Counted from the stretch's first letter, positions 9,545-17,647 are shown. The stretch is DNA of 34,915 nt from CAYQTO01 sp964420455 (GCA_964420455.1 CAYQTO010000017.1:1-34915); one strand, 5' to 3'. Made by a program: numbers and translations. The notes: generated from the sequence alone by a model not told the origin.

Positions 9545-9642
9545 GGCACCAAGCCTGTCTACCGGATGAGCAGTATGATAAGCAAAGACCGGGTCATGGC
9601 AATCGCGGGTTGGCGCCAGCCGATGGCAGGGGAGGTGCACTC
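9545..9642. promoter_or_regulatory. Divergent intergenic region
   Basis: A 98-bp spacer between the VWA gene (minus) and the repeat-domain protein (plus). TATGAT at 9574-9579 resembles a -10 hexamer for the plus gene, but no matching -35 is evident. AGGGGAGG near 9628-9635 is the ribosome binding site for ATG 9643. Confidence 0.3.
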
Positions 9643-12600
9643 ATGGGAATTCAGGGGATAACCGCTCGGCGGGGCCGATCGAACGCCATGTTTGTCGCGG
9701 TGTTTGGCGGTATCTTGGCGATTTGCATCGGGGTGCTGCTGCTGTCGCGCCAACAGGGGGCTGATGGCGCGGGGGTGGGAAGCGATGTGGCCGCGAGGAC
9801 GCCCTCAGACCGGCCAACGCCACTGGTCGACCGGGAACGGCAAGGGGAGGCCGCCGAGGATGAGCCGTCGGCCGTGACCGCGGCCGCTATTGAAACCGCA
9901 AATTGGCGGCTCCACGGTCGCGTCCTTGCGGAAGTGGATGGAACGCCCATTGGGGGCGCCCAGGTTCTCCTGTTCATCGATCCCCGGGGCAGCTTCAGCA
10001 CGCCGTCCCAACGGGTGACGGCGGATCCAGCAGGGGAGTTTGAGTTCCTTCTTCCGCGCTCGACCCCCTTCAGCGAGGCGATGGTGCTGGGGGCACGCGC
10101 GCCCGGATATGCGGCATGGCTTGAATTGGTCGAGCGGGCGGGAGCGGACCGGCTCCCGCGGGAAACGCGGCGGGATATTACCCTCGTGCCCGCGTCCACC
10201 CTCGAGGGCATTGTCCAGACACCCGACGGGACACCAGTCCGCGCGGCAACCGTTGGCCTGTATGCCAGGGGCGACTGGACCGGCCTGCGTAGCGACGATT
10301 TCTTTCAAATGTTCCCGGCGGTTGAAACGGACTCGGCGGGCCGGTTTCGAATCGAGGACGCTCCCAACGGGGGGCAGACTGCGGTGCTGGCGGAGAAAAT
10401 GGGCTTTCTGCCCGCCATGGAGGAGATCGGCCTTCCCGCCGGCGGTCTGGTGGTCCTGACCATGCGGCCCGGCGAGGCGCGCATTCGCGGCCGTGTCATC
10501 AACGGCGAGGGCGCCCCGATTCCCAACCTCCCCGTCAAGGCGATCCACATGCGCGAGGGGTCGCGCCCCTCCTTCGACTACCCCCGCCAACCGCCCAACA
10601 CCAACGAGATCTACACAAGCACCGACGAGGTGGGCGAATATGCCTTTGACGCGCTCCTGGCGGGGTGGACCGGGGTCATTGCGGGACACGGTCAGCCCGT
10701 GGGCTCGTCGAGCGGTGAAGTTCTCTTCCTCGACAAGGGAGACGACAAGTCACTCACGATCCGCATCCCGGGACCTTACGACTTCGAAGGGATCGTTGTC
10801 GACCGCGAGACCGAAGCACCGATTCCCGGAGTTCGCGTGACCACATCGAATCCTGGGGACACGGCCTATAGGCCGCCCGCGGCCAAGAATTCCTCCGTTG
10901 GGCCACGAGAGACCGTTACCGGGCTGGATGGAGCATTCACCCTGCCCATCGATCATACGGTGGAAATGGATCTGGGACAGGCGGCAGTGTTCCGCTTCCT
11001 TCTGCCGGAGCCCTATGCCCTCGCAGCGGACCACTGGCAAGCCCGGGGCGCCGACGAGGATGTCCCCGATGACACGCCGGACATCTTCCGCTTTCGCAAG
11101 GCGCGGACGCTGGCGGGCGTCGTGGTTGACGATGCAGGTACACCGGTCTCCGGGGCACAGGTCTGGGCCGGACGCCAGACCCGCTGGTCCCTCGTCCGCG
11201 AGGACCAGATTCCTGCCGTGACGACGGGAGGGGATGGACGATTTGCGCTTCGCCAGGCGAACGCTCGTGAGCTTGTCCTCGTGGCCGAGTCCGGCGGGGC
11301 GAGAGGACAGATCATCGTCGAGCGGCCCCTGGATGACGCTGACGACCTGAAGATCGTGCTGGAGGGGGGCCTTGGCGCCATCGTGGGCCGGGTCACGATC
11401 GATGGCGGAGCTCCGCTCGCTCCGTTCGAGATTCGGGCGATTTCCACAACCCGCAGTGGGGATCCGCCGCCCACGGCCATCTCCGATGCCGCGACCGGGG
11501 ACTTCCGCTTCGAGGAGATCCCCGCAGGGGCGTACCTCGTGCGGGTGGAGGACCTTTCCCGGGAATTGACCCAGGGATGGGGGACCCGGGCGGAGGTTGT
11601 CGCGGGCAGGGACTCGGAGGAGGTGATCCTCGACCTGAGGTCGGCGGAACCCTTCGAGGGAACGGTGGTAAACGAGGACGGGTTGCCGGTCGTGGGCGCG
11701 GAGGTTTTGGAGGCGCGGCGCCTCCGCGGCCCCGGCGCCAACCGTGTCTATACGGATGGAACGGGGCTCTTTCGCCTCTCGGTCGAAGTACCCGAGGACG
11801 GGGGGCTTCACCGTCTGGTCATCCGGCACGACGAATACGAGGAACTGATCACCGAGGGGTATCTTCTTGAGGAAAGCCCCGTCGAGATTGTTCTGAAGCG
11901 CCGCGGTGGCCTGCGATTCACTGTCCGCACAGAGTCCGGCCGCATACCCGCCAACATCGACTATACGATTTCCCGTCCGCGCAGCCAGATGGGCCGCGAC
12001 GACGTCAACTTTATCCAGCGGACCGCCTTCGAGGTCGCTTACCCGATCGAGGAGCCGGTGACCACCGGCGACTATACGATCGACGTCTTCGAGATTGACG
12101 GCACCGGCGAGCGGACCGGCCTGAAGGGCGATGCCTCGTTCACCGCGGTGCCGGGCAAGACCACCGATGTGGAAGTAATCCTGGAGGACGGGGCCCGGCT
12201 CGCGGGCCGCGTCGTGACGCCCGACGGCGACGGCATCGCGGACGCGGAAGTGACCCTTGTCTATACAAATCGAACGGTCGGGGGGAGTTGGCGCCGGCTC
12301 GAACGGGCGGAAACGACGTCCGGCGAGGACGGCTCCTTCGAATTTGCCGGGCTGCTTGCAGGGGAAATCCGACTCGAGGCGGAAAAGGCACCGCTCGTGC
12401 TCGTCGAGCCGGTCGAGCTGGAATCGTGGAATGCAGCGCCGGAGCAGGGTGTGGAGATCGTGCTGGGCGGGGGGGCGGTTCTCGCAGGCCGGGTCATCGA
12501 CGTGGAGGGCGATCCCTTCACCGGGGCACGGGTGGTGGTCGGGTCGGTGAACGAAGCGCGGCGTGGCCGGGATGGGCAGGGCGCCGCGGTCATCTCCGAC

Positions 12601-13278
12601 TCGGAAGAGTACCGGATCGAAGGACTGCGTCCCGGCCGGGAATCGGTGATCCTCCGCGGGCCCTCCGGGGACATTCTGAAGGCGGAACCCATTGAGCTCG
12701 AAAACGCTGAGACGACGACGCTCGATTTTGATTTCACCGGCATGGTTGCCATTTCGGGCAGGGCGCTCCGTGGCAGTCGCGACCTCGGACGGAGCGGATT
12801 GACCATGGTGTTCGAGCCGCTTGATCCCGGCCCGGAGCCCGTCCTCGTGCTGACCGACGCCTCCAGCGCGTTCGAGTCGCGGGTGCTGCCCGGCACGTAT
12901 GCCATTCTCGTCCAGTCGCCCGGCCGCAATGTCACTGCGGACACGGGCATGGAGGTGACCGTTGATCCCCGCCCCCTCCGGCAGGAGGTGAACCTTTCGC
13001 TCCAGCTCGTCGATCTCGAGGCGGTCATCGTTCCCCTTCCAGGCGAGAACATCCTGCCCGGCGAGCTGACCTATACCCACCGCAACGAGCGCGGGCGCGA
13101 AATGACGAGCACCTTCACCTGGCGGAGCGACCGATTCTCGATCGGGAACCAGCCGCTAGGCTCCTGCCGCGCGATATTCGTCGACATCGAGGGGCGGCGA
13201 TACGTGTCGGACTGGCACCCGGTTGCACCGGGCACGGGCATTGTCACTCTGGTCCCCGAGGAGTTCGCCGGTGGCTGA
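9643..13278 (+). CDS. Membrane-anchored multi-repeat carboxypeptidase-regulatory-like protein
   Basis: A 1211-residue protein with one N-terminal transmembrane anchor (about residues 15-34, MFVAVFGGILAICIGVLLL) followed by about ten beta-sandwich modules of the CarboxypepD_reg/transthyretin-like type. The repeating core can be read many times: LHGRVLAEVDGTPIGGAQV, LEGIVQTPDGTPV, IRGRVINGEGAPIPNLPV, FEGIVVDRETEAPIPGVRV, LAGVVVDDAGTPVSGAQV, IVGRVTIDGGAPL, FEGTVVNEDGLPVVGAEV, LAGRVVTPDGDGIADAEV and LAGRVIDVEGDPFTGARV. No enzymatic domain is visible, so a structural, adhesive or scaffold role at the cell surface is inferred. Start ATG 9643 has AGGGGAGG about 8 nt upstream. The gene stands alone, divergent from the VWA operon. 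Confidence 0.85.
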   Translation: MGIQGITARRGRSNAMFVAVFGGILAICIGVLLLSRQQGADGAGVGSDVAARTPSDRPTPLVDRERQGEAAEDEPSAVTAAAIETANWRLHGRVLAEVDGTPIGGAQVLLFIDPRGSFSTPSQRVTADPAGEFEFLLPRSTPFSEAMVLGARAPGYAAWLELVERAGADRLPRETRRDITLVPASTLEGIVQTPDGTPVRAATVGLYARGDWTGLRSDDFFQMFPAVETDSAGRFRIEDAPNGGQTAVLAEKMGFLPAMEEIGLPAGGLVVLTMRPGEARIRGRVINGEGAPIPNLPVKAIHMREGSRPSFDYPRQPPNTNEIYTSTDEVGEYAFDALLAGWTGVIAGHGQPVGSSSGEVLFLDKGDDKSLTIRIPGPYDFEGIVVDRETEAPIPGVRVTTSNPGDTAYRPPAAKNSSVGPRETVTGLDGAFTLPIDHTVEMDLGQAAVFRFLLPEPYALAADHWQARGADEDVPDDTPDIFRFRKARTLAGVVVDDAGTPVSGAQVWAGRQTRWSLVREDQIPAVTTGGDGRFALRQANARELVLVAESGGARGQIIVERPLDDADDLKIVLEGGLGAIVGRVTIDGGAPLAPFEIRAISTTRSGDPPPTAISDAATGDFRFEEIPAGAYLVRVEDLSRELTQGWGTRAEVVAGRDSEEVILDLRSAEPFEGTVVNEDGLPVVGAEVLEARRLRGPGANRVYTDGTGLFRLSVEVPEDGGLHRLVIRHDEYEELITEGYLLEESPVEIVLKRRGGLRFTVRTESGRIPANIDYTISRPRSQMGRDDVNFIQRTAFEVAYPIEEPVTTGDYTIDVFEIDGTGERTGLKGDASFTAVPGKTTDVEVILEDGARLAGRVVTPDGDGIADAEVTLVYTNRTVGGSWRRLERAETTSGEDGSFEFAGLLAGEIRLEAEKAPLVLVEPVELESWNAAPEQGVEIVLGGGAVLAGRVIDVEGDPFTGARVVVGSVNEARRGRDGQGAAVISDSEEYRIEGLRPGRESVILRGPSGDILKAEPIELENAETTTLDFDFTGMVAISGRALRGSRDLGRSGLTMVFEPLDPGPEPVLVLTDASSAFESRVLPGTYAILVQSPGRNVTADTGMEVTVDPRPLRQEVNLSLQLVDLEAVIVPLPGENILPGELTYTHRNERGREMTSTFTWRSDRFSIGNQPLGSCRAIFVDIEGRRYVSDWHPVAPGTGIVTLVPEEFAGG

Positions 13279-13293
13279 TCGCGAGCAAAGGCC

Positions 13294-13323
13294 TTGACAA
13301 GGCGCAGACTCGCGGGTGGGCTA
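13294..13323 (+). promoter_or_regulatory. Candidate sigma-70-type promoter of rpsN
   Basis: A perfect -35 hexamer TTGACA lies at 13294-13299, in the 104-bp gap before rpsN. The -10 is poor (GGGCTA or a near neighbour at 17-19 nt spacing). The same perfect TTGACA appears in the correct orientation ahead of gcvT and tkt, which supports use as real promoters. Confidence 0.4.
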
Positions 13324-13382
13324 CCAGGCCGCCGGTCAACCGGCAAGACCACATGATGACAACCACACGAGGATCCAGTTGA

Positions 13383-13688
13383 ATGGCATCAAAGTGCATT
13401 ATCGCCCGGAACAAGAAGCGCCAGCGCCTGAACGACAAGTATGAGGCCCGTCGCAAGGAACTGAAGACGCTCATCAAGAATGAGAACGCCGACCCGGACG
13501 AGCGCATGGAAGCCTTCATGAAGCTCCAAAAGCTTCCCCGCAACAGCGCCCGGGTGCGCTACCGCAAGCGCTGCATGCTGACCGGCCGCAGCCGCGGCAA
13601 CCTTTCCTACTTCGGCCTCTGCCGCAACGAGTTCCGGCGCCTCGCCCACGAGGGGCAGCTTGTAGGCGTGACCAAGTCCAGCTGGTAA
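13383..13688 (+). CDS. rpsN: 30S ribosomal protein S14, long zinc-free form
   Basis: Small-subunit ribosomal protein S14 of the 101-residue class, which lacks the paired CxxC zinc ribbon of the short form. The protein starts MASKCIIARNKKRQRL and carries the conserved central and C-terminal blocks KLQKLPRNSARVRYRKRC, TGRSRGNLSYFGLCRNEFR and GVTKSSW. It has isolated cysteines but no CxxC pairs. Start ATG 13383 is preceded by GAGGA about 10 nt upstream. It is not in a ribosomal protein operon: it stands alone between a candidate promoter and a strong hairpin terminator, so it is a single-gene unit. Whether it is the only S14 or a second copy cannot be decided here. Confidence 0.95.
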   Translation: MASKCIIARNKKRQRLNDKYEARRKELKTLIKNENADPDERMEAFMKLQKLPRNSARVRYRKRCMLTGRSRGNLSYFGLCRNEFRRLAHEGQLVGVTKSSW

Positions 13689-13713
13689 GCCGTTCCGCCC
13701 CAACGGTTTGCAT

Positions 13714-13747
13714 GTGCGCCCCGGAAATTCCGGGGCGCACTTCATTT
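13714..13747 (+). terminator. Intrinsic terminator after rpsN
   Basis: A perfect 11-bp stem, GTGCGCCCCGG (13714-13724) against CCGGGGCGCAC (13730-13740), encloses the 5-nt loop AAATT and is followed by TTCATTTT. It lies 26 nt after the rpsN stop and separates rpsN from the glycine operon. Confidence 0.85.
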
Positions 13748-13774
13748 TGCGAGGTTGGTTGTCGGGCTTTCTCT

Positions 13775-13804
13775 TTGACATCCTCGGGGGCGGGTCCTCA
13801 TGTT
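13775..13804 (+). promoter_or_regulatory. Candidate promoter of the glycine cleavage operon
   Basis: Perfect -35 TTGACA at 13775-13780 with a weak -10, CATGTT, at 13799-13804 (18-nt spacing). Transcription would begin about 13810, just before the first riboswitch stem at 13823, which is the expected geometry. Confidence 0.45.
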
Positions 13805-13822
13805 GCCCCATAGCCGAACGAC

Positions 13823-14000
13823 GTCTGTCGGAGAGACCGGGTAACCGGCGCCGAAGGGGTAAGCGCTCCCAGCAAACTCTCAGGCAAAAGGACGACAGAC
13901 CGACGGCCCTCTGGAGAGCGGTCGCCCCTCAGGGTGACCCACCGAAGGAGCAACCGCAGTTTCTGCTGCGGCCATCTCTCAGGTTCGAGGACAGAGTGGG
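13823..14000 (+). promoter_or_regulatory. Tandem glycine riboswitch upstream of gcvT
   Basis: Two glycine aptamers in series. Aptamer 1 has an 8-bp P1 stem, GTCTGTCG (13823-13830) with CGACAGAC (13894-13901). It contains the conserved cores GGAGAGACC, GCGCCGAAGGGGTAAGC and AACTCTCAGGCAAAAGGAC. Aptamer 2 follows after a short linker: P1 CTCTG (13910-13914) with CAGAG (13992-13996), core TGGAGAGC, CACCGAAGGAGCAA, a P3-type hairpin CCGCAG/CTGCGG (13954-13959/13966-13971), then ATCTCTCAGG and GAGGACAG. Glycine riboswitches of this form usually switch gcv operons on when glycine is abundant, which fits the genes directly downstream. Confidence 0.96.
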
Positions 14001-14045
14001 AGCGAACCCGCCATGCCTGCCGGCTGGCCACGGACGCTTCCATGA
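13997..14045 (+). promoter_or_regulatory. Candidate expression platform with a 10-codon upstream ORF
   Basis: TGGGAGCG (13997-14004), immediately after aptamer 2, can pair with CGCTTCCA (14035-14042; one G-U pair), whose last base is the A of the gcvT ATG. The left arm abuts the 3' strand of aptamer-2 P1, so the two structures may compete. In the same stretch ATG 14013 opens a 10-codon frame (MPAGWPRTLP) behind GGGAG at 13998-14002, and its TGA (14043-14045) overlaps the gcvT start as ATGA. No terminator hairpin with a T-run is seen. Translational control is therefore inferred. Confidence 0.4.
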
Positions 14046-15157
14046 CCCAACCAGACGCCACCCTCCAGCAAACCCCGCTCATTGAGGCCCACCGTCGGGC
14101 AGGGGCACGCCTTGTCCCCTTCGCCGGATGGGAGATGCCGCTTTCCTACTCGGGGCAACTCGAGGAGCATCAGGCAGTCCGCGAACGCGTGGGGATTTTC
14201 GACGTCTCCCACATGGGGGAAGTCCGCGTGCGGGGTCCGCAGGCACTGGCCTTCCTCCAGCACCTCGTCCCCGGCAATGTCGGCGGCCTTCCCGTGGGCA
14301 AGGGGCGCTATACACAACTTTGCAATGAGCGGGGGGGCGTCATCGACGACCTCATCGTCTCCCGGCTTGCCGAGGACGAATTCTTCGCGGTCGTCAACGC
14401 CTCCAGGCGGGATGTGGACATGGCGTGGATTCGAAGGCAGGCAACCGCCCTTGGATTCACGGACCTGGTAATCACCGACGAGTCCGTCGATTGGGCGATG
14501 ATCGCCATCCAGGGGCCGGCGGCGCTGGAACTCCTGGAGGATCTTCTTCCCGGTACCGGTTGGTGCTCTACCGCTCCGTTCACCATGCACCCCTTCGATC
14601 ATGACGGACGGCCACATCTGCTTTCGCGGACGGGATATACGGGCGAGTCGGGGGCGGAGCTGCTTTGTCCGGCGACGCTGGCGGAGCCCTGGTGGATCAC
14701 GCTGCTGGACGCGGGTGGGGTGCCCTGTGGCCTTGCCGCCCGCGATTCGCTGCGGCTCGAGGCCGGGTACTGCCTGTATGGCAACGATCTGGACGAAGAG
14801 ACAACACCGCTGGAGGCGGGGCTCGGGTGGTCGGTGGGGTGGAAGAAGCCCGAGCGGTTTGTCGGGCGCGATGTGCTGGAGAAGCAGAAGGCGGAGGGCG
14901 CGCCCCGGCGCCTGGTGGGGCTGAAGAACGACACGCGGCGCCCGCTGCGCCCCGGCGACCGCGTGCTGCATGATGGTCAACCGGTCGGTGATGTCCGCAG
15001 TGGCGGTTTCTCGCCCGGAAGGAGTTGCGGAATCGCGCTGGCCTACGTGTCGGCGGCGGTCCCGGCCGATGCTGCCCTGGAAATTGAATCGCGCGGCCGT
15101 ACCCATCGGGTCGTGCAGACCCGCCCCCCCTTTGCAAAGACGGGCCTTAATCCCTGA
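14042..15157 (+). CDS. gcvT: Glycine cleavage system T-protein (aminomethyltransferase)
   Basis: Transfers the methylene group from lipoyl-bound aminomethyl on H-protein to tetrahydrofolate, releasing ammonia. The 371-residue protein shows the folate-domain landmarks FAGWEMPLSY, GIFDVSHMGEVRV, NERGGVIDDLIV (with the conserved Asp), IQGPAALELL, RTGYTGESGAELL and CGLAARDSLRLEAGY. The C-terminal domain has GRSCGIALAYV. Start ATG 14042 matches the family's N-terminus (TPLIEAHRRAGARLVPFAGW). An upstream in-frame start at 13934 would lie inside the riboswitch and is rejected. No strong Shine-Dalgarno precedes ATG 14042, which suits control by the overlapping upstream ORF or leader structure. First gene of the gcv operon. 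Confidence 0.96.
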   Translation: MTQPDATLQQTPLIEAHRRAGARLVPFAGWEMPLSYSGQLEEHQAVRERVGIFDVSHMGEVRVRGPQALAFLQHLVPGNVGGLPVGKGRYTQLCNERGGVIDDLIVSRLAEDEFFAVVNASRRDVDMAWIRRQATALGFTDLVITDESVDWAMIAIQGPAALELLEDLLPGTGWCSTAPFTMHPFDHDGRPHLLSRTGYTGESGAELLCPATLAEPWWITLLDAGGVPCGLAARDSLRLEAGYCLYGNDLDEETTPLEAGLGWSVGWKKPERFVGRDVLEKQKAEGAPRRLVGLKNDTRRPLRPGDRVLHDGQPVGDVRSGGFSPGRSCGIALAYVSAAVPADAALEIESRGRTHRVVQTRPPFAKTGLNP

Positions 15158-15177
15158 AGACGAAAAGGAAACCAACC

Positions 15178-15555
15178 ATGTCCCACGAGAAATACTTATA
15201 TACAAAGTCCCACGAGTGGATCGAGCCCGAGGGGGACGTCCGCCTGGTGGGCATCAGCGACCACGCCCAGCACCAGCTTGGCGACATCGTTTTCGTCGAG
15301 GTGCCGGAGGTTGGCAAGAAGGTGGCGAAAGGAGATGAACTGCTGGTGGTTGAGTCGCCGAAGGCCGCCGCCGAGGTCTACGCGCCCATGTCGGGCGAGG
15401 TCGTGGAAGTGAACGAGGCGCTCGAGGCGGAGCCGGGAACGATCAACCAGGGCCCCTACGGCGATGGGTGGCTGGTGAAGCTCAAGGTCACCAACCCTGA
15501 CGAGTCGGGCGAACTGCTCGCCCACGACGACTACCTCAAGCTGGTGGAAGGATGA
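15178..15555 (+). CDS. gcvH: Glycine cleavage system H-protein
   Basis: Small lipoylated shuttle that carries the aminomethyl intermediate between P-, T- and L-proteins. The 125-residue protein begins MSHEKYLYTKSHEW and has the lipoyl hairpin with K62 in ESPKAAAEVYAP (more often ESVKA in the family), then GTINQGPYGDGWLVKL. AAAAGGA lies about 9 nt before ATG 15178, and the gap to gcvT is 20 bp. Codon 7 is TTA, a rare codon in DNA of this composition, right beside TAT ACA. No gene for lipoylation or for the L-protein (lpd) is in the window. Confidence 0.97.
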   Translation: MSHEKYLYTKSHEWIEPEGDVRLVGISDHAQHQLGDIVFVEVPEVGKKVAKGDELLVVESPKAAAEVYAPMSGEVVEVNEALEAEPGTINQGPYGDGWLVKLKVTNPDESGELLAHDDYLKLVEG

Positions 15556-15558
15556 CCC

Positions 15559-16941
15559 ATGGCGTATACACCGCATACGGCAAGTGACGTTCAGGAGATG
15601 CTCGAAGCGATCGGCGCCGGTTCCGTCGACGAGCTGTTCCGTGACATCCCCGAACAATTGCGGCTCAAGGAGCCGCTCGACTTTCCGGCCCACACGGAGC
15701 ACGAGGTCGAAACCTACTTCAGCGAGCGGGCATCGGAAAACCGCGTCTATCCGGCGGGTCGTTGCTTCCTCGGCGCAGGCGCCTACCAGCACTTCATTCC
15801 CGCGGCGGTGCCCTATATCGCCTCGCGCGGCGAGTTCATGACCTGCTATACGCCCTACCAGGCGGAGGTCAGCCAAGGCACGCTGCAGGTCATCTTCGAG
15901 TTCCAGTCGCACATCTGCGCGCTGACCGGTCTCGAGGTCGCCAATGCCTCGATGTATGATGGGGCGACGGCCCTCGCCGAAGCCCTGACAATGGCAGTTC
16001 GCGAGAAGCGAAAGCCGCGGGTGTACCTTCCCGAACTGCTGCATCCCGATTATCGCAAGGTCTGCGAGGCGTTCCTCCGGGAGGTGGATGTGGAAATCCG
16101 GACCATTCCTGCGGCCGGTGCCCGGACCGACTGGCTGGCGGCGGAGGCGGATCTCGAGGAGGCGTCCGCCGTTGTCGTGGCGACACCGAATGCACTCGGT
16201 GGGCTCGAGGAGGGGGCGGCGGCCCGCGACCTGGCGGACAAGGCCAAGGCCCTGCTCGTGGCGTGTGTGAACCCGACCTCGCTGGCGGTTCTTGCGCCGC
16301 CGGCCGATTACGGTGCGGACATCGCCGTTGGCGAGGCCCAGCCCCTGGGGATCCCCCTCAGCTTTGGCGGCCCGTATGCAGGGTTCTTTGCCGCACGCAA
16401 GGCGCTCATCCGAAAAATGCCCGGCCGAATCGTTGGCCAGACGAAAGACAAGGATGGTAAGGAGGGATTCGTGCTGACGCTCCAAACTCGCGAGCAGCAC
16501 ATCCGTCGCGACAAGGCCACCTCGAATATTTGCACAAACCAAGGTCTTTTTGCACTGATGGCCACGGCCTATCTGACCCTGCTGGGGCGGGAAGGGCTGA
16601 CAGAGGTGGCGGAGACCAGCCTCGCCCGGACTCAGGAACTTGCCGAAGGTCTTGTGGAAACCTGTGGCTGCTCGCTTTACGACACCTCCACCCCCTACTT
16701 CCACGAAGTGCCGGTGGTGCTTCCGATGGACGCGGAAAGCTTTCTTGCGGAGATGAAGGAGGAGGCGGGAATCCTCGCGGGCTGGCCGCTGGTCCGCTGG
16801 TATCCGAATCTGGCGGAAGCCAAACAGGTTCTGCTTGTTTGCTGCACGGAGGTCGTGTCTAGCATGGCGCTGCGCCGATACCTAGACGCCGCACGGAATG
16901 TCTTGGAAAAAGCCGGGGTACCCCATGCGAGCAATGTCTAG
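15559..16941 (+). CDS. gcvPA: Glycine dehydrogenase (decarboxylating) subunit 1
   Basis: N-terminal half of the split PLP-dependent P-protein. With GcvPB it decarboxylates glycine and loads the aminomethyl group onto GcvH. The 460-residue protein has typical blocks YTPHTASDVQEMLEAIG, FLGAGAYQHFIPAAV, SRGEFMTCYTPYQAEVSQGT, NASMYDGATALAEA, GIPLSFGGPYAGFFA, MPGRIVGQTKD, REQHIRRDKATSNICTNQ and WYPNLAEAKQVLLVCCTE. This half lacks the PLP lysine, as is normal for the subunit. ATG 15559 begins 3 bp after the gcvH stop with GGAAGGA upstream, so translation is probably coupled. Confidence 0.96.
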   Translation: MAYTPHTASDVQEMLEAIGAGSVDELFRDIPEQLRLKEPLDFPAHTEHEVETYFSERASENRVYPAGRCFLGAGAYQHFIPAAVPYIASRGEFMTCYTPYQAEVSQGTLQVIFEFQSHICALTGLEVANASMYDGATALAEALTMAVREKRKPRVYLPELLHPDYRKVCEAFLREVDVEIRTIPAAGARTDWLAAEADLEEASAVVVATPNALGGLEEGAAARDLADKAKALLVACVNPTSLAVLAPPADYGADIAVGEAQPLGIPLSFGGPYAGFFAARKALIRKMPGRIVGQTKDKDGKEGFVLTLQTREQHIRRDKATSNICTNQGLFALMATAYLTLLGREGLTEVAETSLARTQELAEGLVETCGCSLYDTSTPYFHEVPVVLPMDAESFLAEMKEEAGILAGWPLVRWYPNLAEAKQVLLVCCTEVVSSMALRRYLDAARNVLEKAGVPHASNV

Positions 16942-16969
16942 GACTACCTGAATTATCGGGTGTGTGAAC

Positions 16970-17647
16970 ATGGACATGGAAGCCTTCCTCCGCGAGATTG
17001 ATGATGTGCTGGGCGAGACCCCAGAAGGTGTCCCCATTTACATGGTCCGCCGTTCGGAACCGGCGGGCGACGGAGTCTACTATGAGAAGATGACCCGTTT
17101 CGCGAGCGCCATCGAGCGGCTGGCGCCCGCGAAGTCCATCTATCGCTCCATGGCGGACCGGGTTCTGAAGCTTCACGACCCGCCCAAGAACACGCGCCAG
17201 ACGATGGAACGTCTCAAGGCGGTCCTCCTCGCCCTCAAGGAAGACGTATCGGAACGCCATCTCCGCACGACGGAAGAAATCATCCACAGCGACATCCTGA
17301 CGGACTTCCTCGAGATGGCGCAGCGGCTCGTAAACGATGGCTTCAAGGATCCCGCCGCAACGATCGCCGGGGCGGTCCTCGCCGAGCACCTCCGCCGCCT
17401 TTGCATGAAGTTCGACATCCCCATGACGACTGGCTACAAGGGCGAGCAAATCCCCAAGAAGGTGGGGGAGATGAGCGAGGAGCTACTTACGGCAGGCGTG
17501 CTCGAGAAGGCGGACTACCGCAACGTGAGCGCTTGGGACGATACCCGCAAGAAGGCGCTCCTCGGCGAGTCCGCCGAATTTACCAAGGAACAGGTGCTCA
17601 ACTTGATCAGCGGGCTGCGGGACTTCGTGACGAGGTTCCCGGCCTGA
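16970..17647 (+). CDS. Unrecognised, probably HEPN-like helical protein between gcvPA and gcvPB
   Basis: A 225-residue, probably all-helical, cytosolic protein with no signal peptide. The C-terminal part (FLEMAQRLVNDGFKDPAA, AGAVLAEHLRRLC, then TRKKALLGE, AEFTKEQVLNLISGLRDF) resembles, from memory, proteins whose end reads RNKAAHG...YTKEQV, a HEPN-type RX4-6H motif. Here the motif reads RKKALLG (R193 on, Leu198 at the His position), so ribonuclease activity would be lost. Another R-x6-H (RTTEEIIH) is present but may be chance. It lies 28 bp after gcvPA and 23 bp before gcvPB, same strand, so it is part of the operon. The start may be GTG 16964, ATG 16970 or ATG 16976; none has a clear ribosome binding site. 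Function unknown; family assignment needs a profile search. Confidence 0.8.
   Translation: MDMEAFLREIDDVLGETPEGVPIYMVRRSEPAGDGVYYEKMTRFASAIERLAPAKSIYRSMADRVLKLHDPPKNTRQTMERLKAVLLALKEDVSERHLRTTEEIIHSDILTDFLEMAQRLVNDGFKDPAATIAGAVLAEHLRRLCMKFDIPMTTGYKGEQIPKKVGEMSEELLTAGVLEKADYRNVSAWDDTRKKALLGESAEFTKEQVLNLISGLRDFVTRFPA

Noticed and set aside
8603..9661. A 352-codon plus-strand frame opposite the VWA gene
   Set aside because: The minus strand carries the MIDAS motif DISHS and a full VWA domain; the plus frame has no family features.
10750..13080. A 776-codon open frame opposite the repeat-domain protein
   Set aside because: It lacks any recognisable domain or ribosome binding site, and the plus strand shows clear repeated beta-sandwich modules. 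Long antisense frames are expected at high GC.
13934..14041. N-terminal extension of gcvT from an upstream in-frame start
   Set aside because: It would be encoded by aptamer 2 of the glycine riboswitch, and family alignment places the start at 14042.
15196..16704. A 502-codon antisense frame across gcvH and gcvPA
   Set aside because: Both sense genes are certain from family motifs; the antisense product shows no domain and spans two genes.
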